Of a stretch of DNA of 6,903 bases, positions 1 through 5,731 are shown one piece after another. Origin of the DNA: Actinomycetota bacterium. Lineage in GTDB: Bacteria > Actinomycetota > Actinomycetes > S36-B12 > UBA5976. Position 1 is the first letter of the stretch. Each line of letters opens with the position of its first letter. The position numbers and the translations under genes are program-made. The stretch lies in the NCBI GenBank assembly GCA_947373075.1, contig CANBWF010000071.1, positions 1 to 6,903 on the forward strand, given 5' to 3'. A model generated the notes under the pieces. It searched no databases and was not told where the DNA came from. It saw nothing but the letters and a program-made list of their open reading frames with translations.

Positions 1-1
1 T

Positions 2-754
2 GGACATATCACCTACCGCCCAGATGAAACCGAATTGGCTCAGCAGCTAGTTGTTGAGACCCAAGTGGGACAAGCCTGGAAATGCTTACGTTGTGGTGCA
101 TTCATTCCAGAAGAGCCATTTGCATTTGGTCCGGCCGGCAATGCGCCGGAAGTACCTCATGCTGGACAGATTCGCGATCGTTTTATCATTCGCTTGCTTG
201 GACTAGAGCGCGGAATTCGTGGTCTTATTGTTTTCATTGTTGGTCTTGCCGTATGGCGGTTACAGATTTCGCAGGAAACTCTTGTTGACCATTTGAATTC
301 GGCATTGCCGTTACTAAAACCTTTTGCTGATCAAATTGGCTGGAATATGAACGACTCTGGGATCATAAATTTCTTGTCGAGCGTACTTTCAACATCGCCA
401 CACACTTTGTATCTAATAACAATTGCGCTCTTGGCTTATGGACTCCTTCAAATTGTTGAAGGCACGGGGCTTTGGTATCAAAAGCGTTGGGCTGAATACT
501 TAGCCGTAGTAGCCACAAGTGCATTTATCCCATTAGAGATTTTTGAACTAACTCACAAGATCACATTCTTGCGAGCCGGTGCACTTGTAGTGAACATCGC
601 TGCAGTTATTTGGTTGCTTTGGACTAAGCACTTGTTCGGACTAAATGGCGGAGCAGCTGCTGCGCATGATGAAAGTGTTAAAGGTCGCGCTGCAATTGAT
701 TATGCGATCGCCATGCATAGTCGACTCGAGACAGTAGTTGTGCAAAGTCATTAA
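2..754 (+). CDS. DUF2127 family membrane protein, 5' end cut by window edge
   Basis: An integral membrane protein of unknown function in the DUF2127 family. The frame is open from base 2, and the first residues (GHITYRPDETELAQQL) already match what I recall of actinobacterial members, so the gene begins left of the window and the TTG at position 35 is not its start. Next comes a soluble N-terminal part with a WKCLRCG motif (CxxC, possible metal site). Hydrophobic segments follow, roughly RGIRGLIVFIVGLAVW, then the block from LYLITIALLAYGLLQIVEGTGLW to RWAEYLAVVATSAFIPLEIFEL, then ALVVNIAAVIWLLWTKHLF. The G-LW--RWAEY and PLEIFELT blocks are the DUF2127 signature. It ends at TAA 752-754, only 27 bp from the end of the convergent hydrolase gene, with no visible terminator between them. 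Family assignment is fairly secure; function is unknown. Confidence 0.85.
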   Translation, partial: GHITYRPDETELAQQLVVETQVGQAWKCLRCGAFIPEEPFAFGPAGNAPEVPHAGQIRDRFIIRLLGLERGIRGLIVFIVGLAVWRLQISQETLVDHLNSALPLLKPFADQIGWNMNDSGIINFLSSVLSTSPHTLYLITIALLAYGLLQIVEGTGLWYQKRWAEYLAVVATSAFIPLEIFELTHKITFLRAGALVVNIAAVIWLLWTKHLFGLNGGAAAAHDESVKGRAAIDYAIAMHSRLETVVVQSH

Positions 755-781
755 TTTCTGTGCGGAGATTTACAAAGTGCT

Positions 782-1567
782 CTAATTGCTTACTAGCCAA
801 GAAGTTATTGCTTCAGCATTAGCTTTTGGGTCTTCAACTGGTGGCAAGTGTCCGCACTTTTCTACTTCAATAAATGTTGAATTCTGAGCCAGGTCAAGCA
901 TGACTTGGAAGTCTTCGGGCTTACTAACTACATCGTCGGCGCCGCGAATTAGCAAGGTTGGACCAGCAAAACTTTCCAATGCAGAACTGCTATCTGGGCG
1001 AGCTGACATTGCCCGCTGCAGCCAGGCAATTGTTGCTGGGCTACTTGCCGAAATCCAACCACGAACTTGATCAACAACACCAGTGCGATTTTCATGCGTG
1101 TATTGCGAAAGCAAGGTGGGCAACATTTGCTCGGCATACTCGGCAACTGAAAGCGACGATTCAATGTCAGCAGCAATTCGCTGACGGTTTCGGACTGCAG
1201 CTGGTGAATCCGCAGTAACTTTTGTGTCGATAAGTCCGATTCCCGCAACTGCTTCGGGCTTAGCGCGCAGCATTGCAAGAGTTACATACCCGCCAAGCGA
1301 TACACCTAGGATTGTTGCTCGCTCAATCCCCTGCTCGGTAAGTAATTGCCAAACATCGGCGGCTAGTAAATCCATGTCAGGTTCTGAACTGTCACTTGGA
1401 CTTGTGGCGCATCCACGCAAGTTAGGTGCAACAACATAGAAACCTGACTCAGCCATCGCTGGTGCGACTGCCGACCAAAACTCTGCGCGAAATGGAAACG
1501 GATGAATCAGCACCACTGCTGGATTATCTGCCGAGCCATAGCTATCGAAGGTTAGCGAGACCGTCAT
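782..1567 (-). CDS. alpha/beta hydrolase (261 aa), substrate unknown
   Basis: A cytoplasmic alpha/beta-fold hydrolase of the large family that includes 3-oxoadipate enol-lactonase-like esterases. Visible features are the oxyanion-loop motif HPF (residues 22-24), the strand/turn PNLRGCATS, the nucleophile elbow GVSLGG with Ser90, the acid residue in RGADDVV (Asp212 or Asp211), and the catalytic His240 in CGHLPPVEDP. The triad is therefore complete and the length is usual. I chose the ATG at 1567 because it overlaps the stop of the upstream gene as TAATG, indicating translational coupling, and the protein then begins directly at the first beta strand. An upstream in-frame ATG at 1624 would add 19 residues lying wholly inside the upstream gene and is less likely. 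It is the last gene of the three-gene leftward operon. No substrate can be named from sequence. Confidence 0.88.
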   Translation of the reverse strand: MTVSLTFDSYGSADNPAVVLIHPFPFRAEFWSAVAPAMAESGFYVVAPNLRGCATSPSDSSEPDMDLLAADVWQLLTEQGIERATILGVSLGGYVTLAMLRAKPEAVAGIGLIDTKVTADSPAAVRNRQRIAADIESSLSVAEYAEQMLPTLLSQYTHENRTGVVDQVRGWISASSPATIAWLQRAMSARPDSSSALESFAGPTLLIRGADDVVSKPEDFQVMLDLAQNSTFIEVEKCGHLPPVEDPKANAEAITSWLVSN

Positions 1568-2319
1568 TAAATTAACCGACCTTGTAAATCGTCCCACTTG
1601 TTCATTGGGCCATCCCACTGCCAACTCAGTTGCCGCAGGTCGGGACGAATACGTTTCAATGCTTCATCCCAAGCAATGCGCACAAACTTTTCACCCACCC
1701 ATAAGTGTTTGCAATCCGCGATGCCAATGGTTTCACATTGCGGAACTTTGGCGAATCTTGGTAGCGCTTCTTCGGGAGTTAAGTACTCATCAAGTTCGGG
1801 CACGAGAGCAACCAGTGGACGCCCTGAATCTGCCCAACTCTGCAAAGCAGATTCGTCGCTCCATTTCAACGGTGGGCTAAACAGAATGCCGCCTTGTATC
1901 GGATCAACATTTCCGTGCATCAGTAAAACATCCGTGCCAAAAGACCAGCCCACAAGCCAGATGTTGGGCAGATTTCGAGCAATAGCAAAATCCAAAGCCG
2001 CTTTAAGGTCGTGACCTTCTAGATGGCCTTTGTCGTATGTGCCCTCGCTGGTTCCAGCAGCGCTTGTTGTACCGCGAAAATTGAATCGCAGAATTGCTAC
2101 TTGAGCCAAAGCAGGCAATCGCCAAGCCGCTTTGCGAAATAAATGGCTGTCCATCATCCCGCCACCGGTGGGGTTTGGATGCAAACAAATTATTGTGGCA
2201 ACTGGCTCGCCGTTTTCAGGCAGCGCTAATTCGCCAACTAACCTAAACCCGTCTGCGGTGGTTAATGTGATTGGTTCACGTCGCGCAGGCAAAACATTGT
2301 TTGCCGCTAGATCAGTCAC
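1567..2319 (-). CDS. alpha/beta hydrolase, COG2945-like (250 aa)
   Basis: A predicted alpha/beta hydrolase resembling the COG2945 / dienelactone-hydrolase-like group. Diagnostic blocks are CLHPNPTGGGMMDSHL (residues 45-60), the conserved LRFNFRG (77-83) followed by a TSAAGTSEGTYDKG turn, the nucleophile elbow GWSFG with Ser126, a late acid residue in VPELDEYLTPEEA (Asp177, possibly Glu175), and His205 in ADCKHLWVGE. The family usually has a small lipid- or ester-like substrate, but none can be assigned here. The start is GTG at 2319. An AGAAGG Shine-Dalgarno sits 5 nt upstream, inside the last codons of the preceding gene. Its stop overlaps the next hydrolase start by one base. Two hydrolases of different subfamilies encoded in tandem suggest linked but distinct roles; this is inference. 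Confidence 0.88.
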   Translation of the reverse strand: MTDLAANNVLPARREPITLTTADGFRLVGELALPENGEPVATIICLHPNPTGGGMMDSHLFRKAAWRLPALAQVAILRFNFRGTTSAAGTSEGTYDKGHLEGHDLKAALDFAIARNLPNIWLVGWSFGTDVLLMHGNVDPIQGGILFSPPLKWSDESALQSWADSGRPLVALVPELDEYLTPEEALPRFAKVPQCETIGIADCKHLWVGEKFVRIAWDEALKRIRPDLRQLSWQWDGPMNKWDDLQGRLI

Positions 2320-2321
2320 TA

Positions 2322-2606
2322 CTACCTTCTGTTCCGTCGATTAGCCCAGCAGGCTTTGTGCCAGTGACGCCGCGTTTCTACGCCTTCATCTAAACTTCCG
2401 TTGAAATATTCCCAGGCAACCATGTGGGCCACTCCGCTCGCAATCAGCTGATCGCAACCAGGGCATCGGTAAGTTTTAGCGGAATCTGCTCCAGAAATCT
2501 GTTGAGTTACCCAGCTGCCATCAGGCGCGGTCTCAATCTTCCTGGTGCCATTGGGATTAAATTCGCGTGGCTCCGGAAGTGGTTCTCGGCGGTTGTGACG
2601 ACCCAT
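2322..2606 (-). CDS. small probable zinc-binding protein (94 aa), conserved in actinobacteria
   Basis: A small basic protein with a probable zinc site. The N-terminal third is Arg/Pro-rich and likely disordered. The conserved part runs from about residue 46: YRCPGCDQLI (Cys48, Cys51), GVAHMVAW (His61), then RRHWHKACW (His81, His83, Cys86). The CxxC plus HxxC pattern could bind one zinc. From memory, this matches a short actinobacterial family often mislabelled 'ATP/GTP-binding protein'; I see no P-loop. Start ATG at 2606 has no clear Shine-Dalgarno, but TAGAAT lies 6 nt upstream, fitting leaderless transcription. It is the first gene of the operon, followed after 2 nt by the hydrolase, and divergent from nucS. 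Function is unknown; a nucleic-acid-binding role is only suggested by the basic tail and zinc-like motif. Confidence 0.8.
   Translation of the reverse strand: MGRHNRREPLPEPREFNPNGTRKIETAPDGSWVTQQISGADSAKTYRCPGCDQLIASGVAHMVAWEYFNGSLDEGVETRRHWHKACWANRRNRR
2325..2330 (-). promoter_or_regulatory. ribosome binding site AGAAGG deciding the GTG start at 2319
   Basis: On the minus strand AGAAGG forms the last two codons (Arg-Arg) of the upstream zinc-protein gene. It is followed by TAGTA and then GTG. The 5-nt spacing fits a Shine-Dalgarno site and supports the GTG as the true start of the COG2945-like hydrolase, with translation coupled to the upstream gene. Confidence 0.7.
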
Positions 2607-2612
2607 AGGTCA

Positions 2613-2618
2613 ATTCTA
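2613..2618 (-). promoter_or_regulatory. putative -10 element (TAGAAT) of the zinc protein/hydrolase operon, leaderless type
   Basis: On the minus strand TAGAAT is followed by TGACCT and then the ATG at 2606. A TANNNT hexamer ending 6 nt before the start codon places the expected transcription start at the A of ATG. This layout is typical of actinobacterial leaderless transcripts. No convincing -35 is seen. Confidence 0.5.
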
Positions 2619-2656
2619 GGCAATCGCAAAGATATCAGCCCAACTGCGAAGGGTTG

Positions 2657-2688
2657 CTGACTACAGATACTCGGCGCCTTTATACGCT
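2657..2688 (+). promoter_or_regulatory. putative nucS promoter, leaderless type
   Basis: A CTGACT -35-like hexamer (2657-2662) is 18 bp from TATACG (2681-2686). The overlapping TACGCT (2683-2688) ends exactly 6 nt before the nucS ATG at 2695. There is no Shine-Dalgarno upstream of the ATG. Together this suggests transcription begins at or within a base or two of the start codon. Confidence 0.5.
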
Positions 2689-2694
2689 TGGACA

Positions 2695-3369
2695 ATGCGC
2701 TTAGTTATTGCCACCTGTCAGGTTGACTATGTCGGGAGATTAAGCGCTCATCTGCCAGTGGCCCAGCGGCTAATTCTGATCAAGTCAGATGGCAGCGTTT
2801 CCATCCACGCCGATGATCGTGCTTATAAACCACTTAACTGGATGAGCCCACCTTGTACCTTCAACCCAACCACCAGCGAAGAAGGTATCGAAACTTGGAC
2901 CGTTACCAACAAAACTGGCGAGCGGTTAATTATTTCAGTTCACGAAATTCATCATGATTCATCGCACGAGCTTGGTTTTGATCCAGGTCTTGTTAAAGAT
3001 GGTGTTGAAGCCCACTTGCAAGAATTGCTCGCCGAACATCTAGAAACATTTGGCGATGGGTGGACACTCAATCGCCGAGAGTTCCCCACCGCAATTGGCC
3101 CAGTGGACATCATGTGTGTAGATGCGAATGGTCAAGCAGTAGCCATTGAGATTAAACGCCGTGGCGAAATTGATGGTGTCGAACAACTGACTCGTTACTT
3201 GGAGTTGCTGAACCGCGATCCCCTGCTGCGCCCAGTTCGTGGAATTTTCGCAGCGCAGGAAATCAAGCCGCAGGCGCGCACTTTGGCTGAAGATCGTGGA
3301 ATTGAATGCGTAGTTGTTAACTACGACGCACTACGAGGCCATCAAGGCGATGAACTGAGCTTGTTCTAG
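2695..3369 (+). CDS. nucS: mismatch-specific endonuclease NucS/EndoMS (224 aa)
   Basis: NucS cuts both strands at mismatches and provides the non-canonical mismatch repair used by actinobacteria, which generally lack MutS/MutL. The N-terminal DNA-binding/dimerisation domain opens with MRLVIATCQVDYVGRLSAHL and contains HADDRAYKPLNWMSPP (residues 38-53). The C-terminal RecB-like nuclease domain follows DPGLVKDGVEAHLQ. Catalytic residues visible are Asp138 (GPVD), Glu152 and Lys154 (AIEIKRRGEIDG), then Gln164 and Tyr168 (EQLTRYLE). Length is close to the mycobacterial protein (about 226 residues by memory), and identity appears high throughout. The C-terminus DELSLF resembles the sliding-clamp-binding tail described for this family. 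ATG at 2695 is the only sensible start because the conserved MRLVIA begins there. It is divergent from the zinc protein/hydrolase operon and followed by a weak hairpin. Confidence 0.97.
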   Translation: MRLVIATCQVDYVGRLSAHLPVAQRLILIKSDGSVSIHADDRAYKPLNWMSPPCTFNPTTSEEGIETWTVTNKTGERLIISVHEIHHDSSHELGFDPGLVKDGVEAHLQELLAEHLETFGDGWTLNRREFPTAIGPVDIMCVDANGQAVAIEIKRRGEIDGVEQLTRYLELLNRDPLLRPVRGIFAAQEIKPQARTLAEDRGIECVVVNYDALRGHQGDELSLF

Positions 3370-3384
3370 CCTGCCGGAACCGAC

Positions 3385-3404
3385 AGCCCATTGGGGCTTT
3401 TAAT
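3385..3404 (+). terminator. weak intrinsic terminator after nucS
   Basis: Inverted repeat AGCCC (3385-3389) and GGGCT (3394-3398) with a 4-nt ATTG loop, followed by a TTT(T)AATT run. It lies 16 bp past the nucS stop. The stem is only 5 bp, so it may terminate inefficiently and allow readthrough into the small membrane-protein gene. Confidence 0.45.
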
Positions 3405-3460
3405 TGATGCAATTTTCTCATAAAAATGCGGATTTCACGCATAGCCAGCAAACTTAGATT

Positions 3461-3787
3461 ATGCCTCGGTGGAACTCATTCTCCTTCGCCTTCGGTCCCT
3501 TCGTTGGACTGCTGGCGATTGGGCTTATGGTGCTAATTCTGCGCTGGGCATTCGCTCGAGGGAACTCGGTGGTTGAACGGCCTACCAAAAAAGGCTCTCC
3601 AGATGAATACGGAATGTTGATTCCAATTGCCTCCCCTGCCGATTACATACAAGGTGAGATGTTGCGCCGCAGGTTAATAGATTCAGGTATTAAGGCAACG
3701 CTTGCGACAACAACTGAAGGGCCACGAATTTTGATTTGGCCCGGTGATGAAAAGCGCGCTCAATCGATACTTAGTCGAGGTCGTTAA
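3461..3787 (+). CDS. small membrane-anchored protein with DUF2007-like C-terminal domain (108 aa)
   Basis: Not confidently recognised. Residues about 10-32 form one hydrophobic segment (FGPFVGLLAIGLMVLILRWAF), followed by positive residues, which predicts an N-out/C-in single-pass anchor. The soluble part (about 48-108) has a short strand (YGMLIPIASP), a helix (ADYIQGEMLRRRLIDSG), a strand (IKATLATT), a strand (PRILIWPGDE) and a final helix (KRAQSILSRGR). This beta-alpha-beta-beta-alpha order, with a helix ending in DSGI and a last helix beginning with D-E--RA, resembles DUF2007 (putative signal-transducing protein). The ATG at 3461 has no Shine-Dalgarno. The frame is closed upstream, and codon use matches the neighbours. 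Its last 17 bp overlap the end of convergent murA. Function unknown; the DUF2007 link is by pattern only. Confidence 0.75.
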   Translation: MPRWNSFSFAFGPFVGLLAIGLMVLILRWAFARGNSVVERPTKKGSPDEYGMLIPIASPADYIQGEMLRRRLIDSGIKATLATTTEGPRILIWPGDEKRAQSILSRGR

Positions 3788-5048
3788 TTACATTGCGTGA
3801 GACAGGCGCACCTAGAGCAATTAGCTGCTCTTCAAAGCCAACATAGCCACGATCAATATGTTCAATGCCATGAACAGTAGTTGCACCTTCAGCAACCAAC
3901 CCAGCTAACACTAAGCCTGCTCCTGCACGAATATCGGTAGCTTCAACTGGAGCCCCTGAAAGTAATGGCTTACCGCGAACAAGCGCGTGATGGCCATCGG
4001 TGCGAACTTCTGCTCCAAGACGACTGAGTTCTTGGACAAATCTAAAGCGAGCTTCGAATAGGTTCTCGGTAATCATGGCCGATCCTTCAGCTACTGAATT
4101 AAGGGCGATGAACTGAGGCTGCAAATCTGTTGGAAAACCTGGATATGGCAAAGTGACGATATCCACAGCGGTTGGTCGGCGATTTATGTGAACTCGGATG
4201 CCGTTGTCAACAGATTCAACTGTTGCCCCTGCTGCGGTTAACTTCTCAAGTGGAAGAGCCATGTGTTCGGGGCGAGCGTTCAAGATAGTGATGTCACCTT
4301 GGGTCATAACTGCAGCAACTGCCCAAGTAGCTGCCACGATGCGATCGGCAACCGTTGTGTGTTCAACAGGGCTGAGAGAACTGACTCCATTAACTGTCAA
4401 CAGTGACGTGCCAACACCTTGGATGTCGGCGCCCATCTTCAACAACATTTCACAGATGTCGACGATTTCAGGTTCACGAGCAGCATTGTCGATTACGGTT
4501 TGGCCATTAGCAGTAACTGCAGCCATCAAAAGTGTTTCCGTTGCGCCCACACTTGGGAAATCTAAGTAGACATGCGTGCCGTGCAAGCCTTCGGCCGGTG
4601 CGTGCACAACCAGGTAACCGTGCTCACTTGTTACCTCGGCGCCCATGCGCTCAAGTCCAGCAATGTGCATGTCGAGCCCACGAGAGCCGATGTTGTCGCC
4701 ACCTGGCAGTGCTACATCGGCAGCACCAGTGCGAGCCACAAGTGGACCCAGCACAGCAATCGATGCTCGCATTCGGCGCACAAGATCGTAATCAGCGCGA
4801 TGCTCGATTTCAGCTGGTACATCAATCACGATGGTTTCGGTGTCTGGGTTGTAATCAACTGTGCAACCGAGGCGACGCAGAAGTTCGGCCATGATGGTCA
4901 CATCAAGAATGTTTGGTACAGAATGAATCGTAGATGTTCCAGTGGCTAAAAGCGCCACAGCCATCAACTTAAGGGAACTATTTTTCGCGCCAGATACCGA
5001 AACGGTTCCAACTAGGCGCGCAGCCCCATCAATACGAAAAACATCCAC
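3771..5048 (-). CDS. murA: UDP-N-acetylglucosamine 1-carboxyvinyltransferase MurA (425 aa)
   Basis: MurA transfers enolpyruvate from PEP to UDP-GlcNAc, the first committed step of peptidoglycan synthesis in the cytoplasm. Visible landmarks are SGAKNSSLK with Lys22 and Asn23, RRMRASIAVLGPLVAR (residues 91-106), LPGGDNIGSRGLDMH, PTDLQPQF with Asp308, DIRAGAGLVLAGLVAEG, and HIDRGY with Arg400. These line up with Escherichia coli Lys22, Asn23, Asp305 and Arg397. The position of the fosfomycin-target Cys115 is Asp118 here, as in mycobacteria. I chose the GTG at 5048 (VDVFRIDGAARLVGTV) because it restores the usual N-terminus and Lys22 numbering. A GTG at 5096 would add 16 residues running through the intergenic palindrome. 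It is divergent from the pduO gene, and its 3' end overlaps the convergent membrane-protein gene by 17 bp. Confidence 0.96.
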   Translation of the reverse strand: MDVFRIDGAARLVGTVSVSGAKNSSLKLMAVALLATGTSTIHSVPNILDVTIMAELLRRLGCTVDYNPDTETIVIDVPAEIEHRADYDLVRRMRASIAVLGPLVARTGAADVALPGGDNIGSRGLDMHIAGLERMGAEVTSEHGYLVVHAPAEGLHGTHVYLDFPSVGATETLLMAAVTANGQTVIDNAAREPEIVDICEMLLKMGADIQGVGTSLLTVNGVSSLSPVEHTTVADRIVAATWAVAAVMTQGDITILNARPEHMALPLEKLTAAGATVESVDNGIRVHINRRPTAVDIVTLPYPGFPTDLQPQFIALNSVAEGSAMITENLFEARFRFVQELSRLGAEVRTDGHHALVRGKPLLSGAPVEATDIRAGAGLVLAGLVAEGATTVHGIEHIDRGYVGFEEQLIALGAPVSRNVINDLD

Positions 5049-5056
5049 GATAAAAG

Positions 5057-5062
5057 AGAATA
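5057..5062 (-). promoter_or_regulatory. putative -10 element (TATTCT) of murA
   Basis: On the minus strand TATTCT is followed by 8 nt (CTTTTATC) and then the GTG at 5048. The spacing would give a leaderless or nearly leaderless murA transcript and supports the downstream GTG as start. No Shine-Dalgarno precedes this GTG and no convincing -35 is seen. Confidence 0.4.
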
Positions 5063-5064
5063 AC

Positions 5065-5079
5065 GCCTGCCCAGCAGGC
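5065..5079. repeat. perfect palindrome between divergent murA and pduO promoters
   Basis: GCCTGC (5065-5070), spacer CCA, GCAGGC (5074-5079): a perfect 6-bp inverted repeat in the 63-bp gap between the two start codons. It lies between the two predicted -10 elements. It is not followed by a T-run in either direction, so it is not a terminator. An operator is possible but unproven. Confidence 0.5.
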
Positions 5080-5098
5080 AAGATACCAATACGCACTC

Positions 5099-5104
5099 TA
5101 GAGT
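5099..5104 (+). promoter_or_regulatory. putative -10 element (TAGAGT) of the pduO-type gene, leaderless type
   Basis: TAGAGT is followed by GGGATTT and then the ATG at 5112, so the predicted transcription start coincides with the A of ATG. This favours the ATG at 5112 over the in-frame GTG at 5103, which lies inside the -10 element itself. Confidence 0.5.
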
Positions 5105-5111
5105 GGGATTT

Positions 5112-5687
5112 ATGGTGAATTTAACTCGTATTTATACCCGTCCTGGTGATGATGGAACAACAAACCTTGGTGATATGAGCCGAACAGGCAAAAATGATCC
5201 GAGACTAAAAGCCTATGCAGACGTTGATGAAGCCAACAGTGCAATCGGTCTTGCAGTAACCACAAGTGGACTTCGCGAAGACCTTGCCAAATTATTGGTA
5301 GACATCCAGAACGATCTTTTCGATGTTGGCGCCGACTTGTGCACACCTATCATTGATAATCCACCACATGAACCTCTTCGGGTAACTCCTGAATACATCG
5401 ATCGTTTGGAATCTGCCTGCGACGCTTTCAATGAAGAGCTAGAAGCACTTCGCTCATTCATTTTGCCTGGCGGCACTGAAGCAGCTGCTCGCCTACATGT
5501 TGCACGCACTGTCGCTCGCAGAGCTGAGCGAAGCACATGGGCGGCTATCGACATGTATCACGGCGGCGTAAACCCACTAGCGGCTACTTACCTAAACCGG
5601 TTAAGCGACTTACTTTTCATCCTGGCCCGCGTAGCCAATAAAGAAGTTGGCGATGTGTTGTGGGAACCAGGCCGAAATCAAAAGTAG
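5112..5687 (+). CDS. pduO: PduO-type ATP:cob(I)alamin adenosyltransferase (191 aa)
   Basis: It transfers the 5'-deoxyadenosyl group of ATP to cob(I)alamin to make adenosylcobalamin, the cofactor of enzymes such as methylmalonyl-CoA mutase and class II ribonucleotide reductase. Family blocks in order are LTRIYTRPGDDGTTNLGDMS (residues 4-23, ATP-binding N-terminus), RLKAYADVDEANSAIG (31-46), LFDVGADL (69-76), ILPGGTEAAARLHVART (117-133), VARRAER (134-140) and YLNRLSDLLFILAR (160-173). Length is normal and the three-part helical-bundle pattern is intact. The ATG at 5112 gives the N-terminus MVNLTRIYTR, close to the mycobacterial homologue; the GTG at 5103 would add three residues. Pro11 replaces the more usual Thr in the YTRTGDDGTT motif, at a position that varies in the family. 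It sits in the atp-murA neighbourhood, as in Mycobacterium. No cobalamin riboswitch fits in the 63-bp leader. Confidence 0.94.
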   Translation: MVNLTRIYTRPGDDGTTNLGDMSRTGKNDPRLKAYADVDEANSAIGLAVTTSGLREDLAKLLVDIQNDLFDVGADLCTPIIDNPPHEPLRVTPEYIDRLESACDAFNEELEALRSFILPGGTEAAARLHVARTVARRAERSTWAAIDMYHGGVNPLAATYLNRLSDLLFILARVANKEVGDVLWEPGRNQK

Positions 5688-5693
5688 ATATTA

Positions 5694-5731
5694 AAAATGG
5701 GCGACCCGACCGGGTCGCCCATTTTGTTTTT
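5694..5731. terminator. strong bidirectional intrinsic terminator
   Basis: Perfect 14-bp inverted repeat: AAAATGGGCGACCC (5694-5707), loop GACC, GGGTCGCCCATTTT (5712-5725). On the plus strand it runs into TTTTGTTTTT, ending the pduO gene 7 bp after its stop. On the minus strand the same hairpin ends in TTTTTAA, ending the repeat-protein gene. It separates two convergent genes. Confidence 0.93.

Noticed and set aside
1565..1624. Longer hydrolase start at the ATG at 1624 (280 residues)
   Set aside because: The extra 19 residues lie inside the upstream gene and lack family resemblance, while the TAATG overlap start fits coupling and domain boundaries.
3426..3442. Small inverted repeat ATGCG-N7-CGCAT before the 108-residue protein gene
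   Set aside because: Five base pairs is expected by chance in this length and there is no T-run. It was kept out of the feature list.
4198..4949. Long plus-strand open frames opposite murA
   Set aside because: They are the antisense of a fully conserved MurA and encode Cys/His/Arg-rich sequence with no family resemblance.
5049..5096. Longer MurA start at GTG 5096 (441 residues)
   Set aside because: The added residues cross the palindrome and predicted -10. The shorter form gives the normal N-terminus and the catalytic Lys at position 22.
5049..5111. Possible cobalamin riboswitch before the adenosyltransferase gene
   Set aside because: Only 63 bp separate the divergent start codons, too short for the element, and no B12-box-like sequence is seen. 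The gene looks leaderless.
5139..5144. Pro11 in the YTR-GDDGTT motif of the adenosyltransferase as an inactivating change
   Set aside because: This position varies in the family (Thr, Asn, Arg and others) and every other motif is intact, so there is no reason to call the enzyme defective.
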